Source of the DNA: Dehalococcoidia bacterium UBA1151
GTDB lineage: Bacteria > Chloroflexota > Dehalococcoidia > Lucifugimonadales > Lucifugimonadaceae
DNA: 6,684 bases
NCBI GenBank assembly: GCA_002311865.1
Contig: DBZV01000118.1
Coordinates: 4,770-11,453, forward strand
Direction of reading: 5' to 3'
Below are positions 6,374 through 6,684 of the stretch, one piece after another; within the stretch, counting starts at the first letter, position 1; every line of letters begins with the position of its first letter. The notes under the pieces were generated by a model. The model made no database searches, was not told the origin of the DNA, and was given only the letters and a program-made list of their open reading frames with translations. The position numbers were made by a program, and so were the translations under genes.

Positions 6374-6684
6374 TTAGCACGGAAGAGGTCCTGGCCAGGG
6401 TTGAGGCGAGTTCAGTCCAAATCCGCCCGCGGCGAGTGCGAAATCGACGGTGTTCACAAAACCATCGGTGTTTAAATCAACACGGAAGTCTGTGAGAACG
6501 GGATGGAATGTCACCGAATCACCAAACACCCGTCACCATTATTGCGAAATCGCTGGTATTTATAGATCCTGATCTGTTCACATCGCCCGGTCTTATCACC
6601 GGAACTCCAGCGATGGCTAGGTACGCCGTTGGAACAGCAAAATTGGCCAACTCGGTATCGAGGAACCCCGGTACGGAAATCTTG
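6374..6684 (-). pseudogene. C-terminal part of a protein with dockerin-like calcium-loop repeats, frameshifted
   Basis: Only the 3' end of this gene is in the window; it continues past 6684. One frame reads from the window edge through VPVIRPG and the loop DVNRSGSINTSD (6584-6549), then stops at TGA 6521-6519. The next frame continues at once with FGDSVTFHP, holds a second loop, DLNTDGFVNTVD (6478-6443), and ends at TAA 6376-6374. Both loops fit the 12-position D-x-N-x-[DS]-G-x-[IV]-N-x-x-D pattern of dockerin/EF-hand-like calcium sites and are followed by F-A. They lie 106 bases apart, one off a multiple of three, so a single indel near 6520-6530 would rejoin them into the normal two-repeat module. 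Such modules usually sit at the C-terminus of secreted or surface proteins. The gene ends 41 bases before the hydrolase start. The frame break may be real or a sequencing error; the repeat identity is fairly secure. Confidence 0.65.

Noticed and set aside
6515..6530. Programmed ribosomal frameshift in the dockerin-like gene
   Set aside because: I see no slippery heptamer or downstream structure that would support it; an ordinary indel is a better explanation.

Overview
All recognisable genes in this window lie on the minus strand and read leftward, from the high-coordinate end. The order of transcription is: the C-terminal end of a secreted or cell-surface protein with two dockerin-like calcium-loop repeats (6684-6374, reading frame broken); a gamma-glutamyltranspeptidase-fold Ntn hydrolase (6332-4560); the small [2Fe-2S] subunit (4547-4083) and large molybdopterin subunit (4086-2062) of an isoquinoline 1-oxidoreductase-like molybdenum hydroxylase; a zinc-dependent medium-chain alcohol dehydrogenase (1888-791); a 73-residue membrane protein (700-479); and a class I cytochrome c lipoprotein whose reading frame is broken twice (464-23). 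I see no RNA genes, transposases, CRISPR arrays or phage genes. No gene-free stretch exceeds 300 bases.

The hydrolase and the two hydroxylase genes are packed like one operon. The hydrolase stop codon overlaps the small-subunit ribosome binding site, and the two hydroxylase genes overlap by four bases (ATGA). The alcohol dehydrogenase follows after a gap of about 170 bases. The membrane protein and the cytochrome form a second tight pair (14-base gap).

The likely theme is oxidative breakdown of a small, perhaps nitrogen-containing, organic molecule. A molybdenum enzyme would hydroxylate the substrate with water-derived oxygen, an Ntn amidohydrolase would cleave an amide, and a zinc dehydrogenase would handle an alcohol or aldehyde. 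The substrate cannot be read from the sequence. No FAD subunit of the hydroxylase is present. That fits the two-subunit family whose electrons are thought to go to a cytochrome or other external acceptor, and a cytochrome c gene does lie downstream.

The most notable point is that the transpeptidase homologue keeps its catalytic threonine and oxyanion glycines but appears to have lost every residue that holds the gamma-glutamyl group in the E. coli enzyme, so it is probably not a glutathione-processing enzyme. The second is that the genes at both ends, both for exported proteins, are broken, while the four enzyme genes between them are intact.

The sequence is moderately GC-rich. The mix of molybdenum hydroxylase, transpeptidase-like hydrolase, lipoprotein cytochrome c and dockerin-like repeats suggests an uncultured environmental bacterium, possibly Chloroflexota (such as the marine SAR202 group). 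That placement is an impression from gene content, not a demonstrated assignment.
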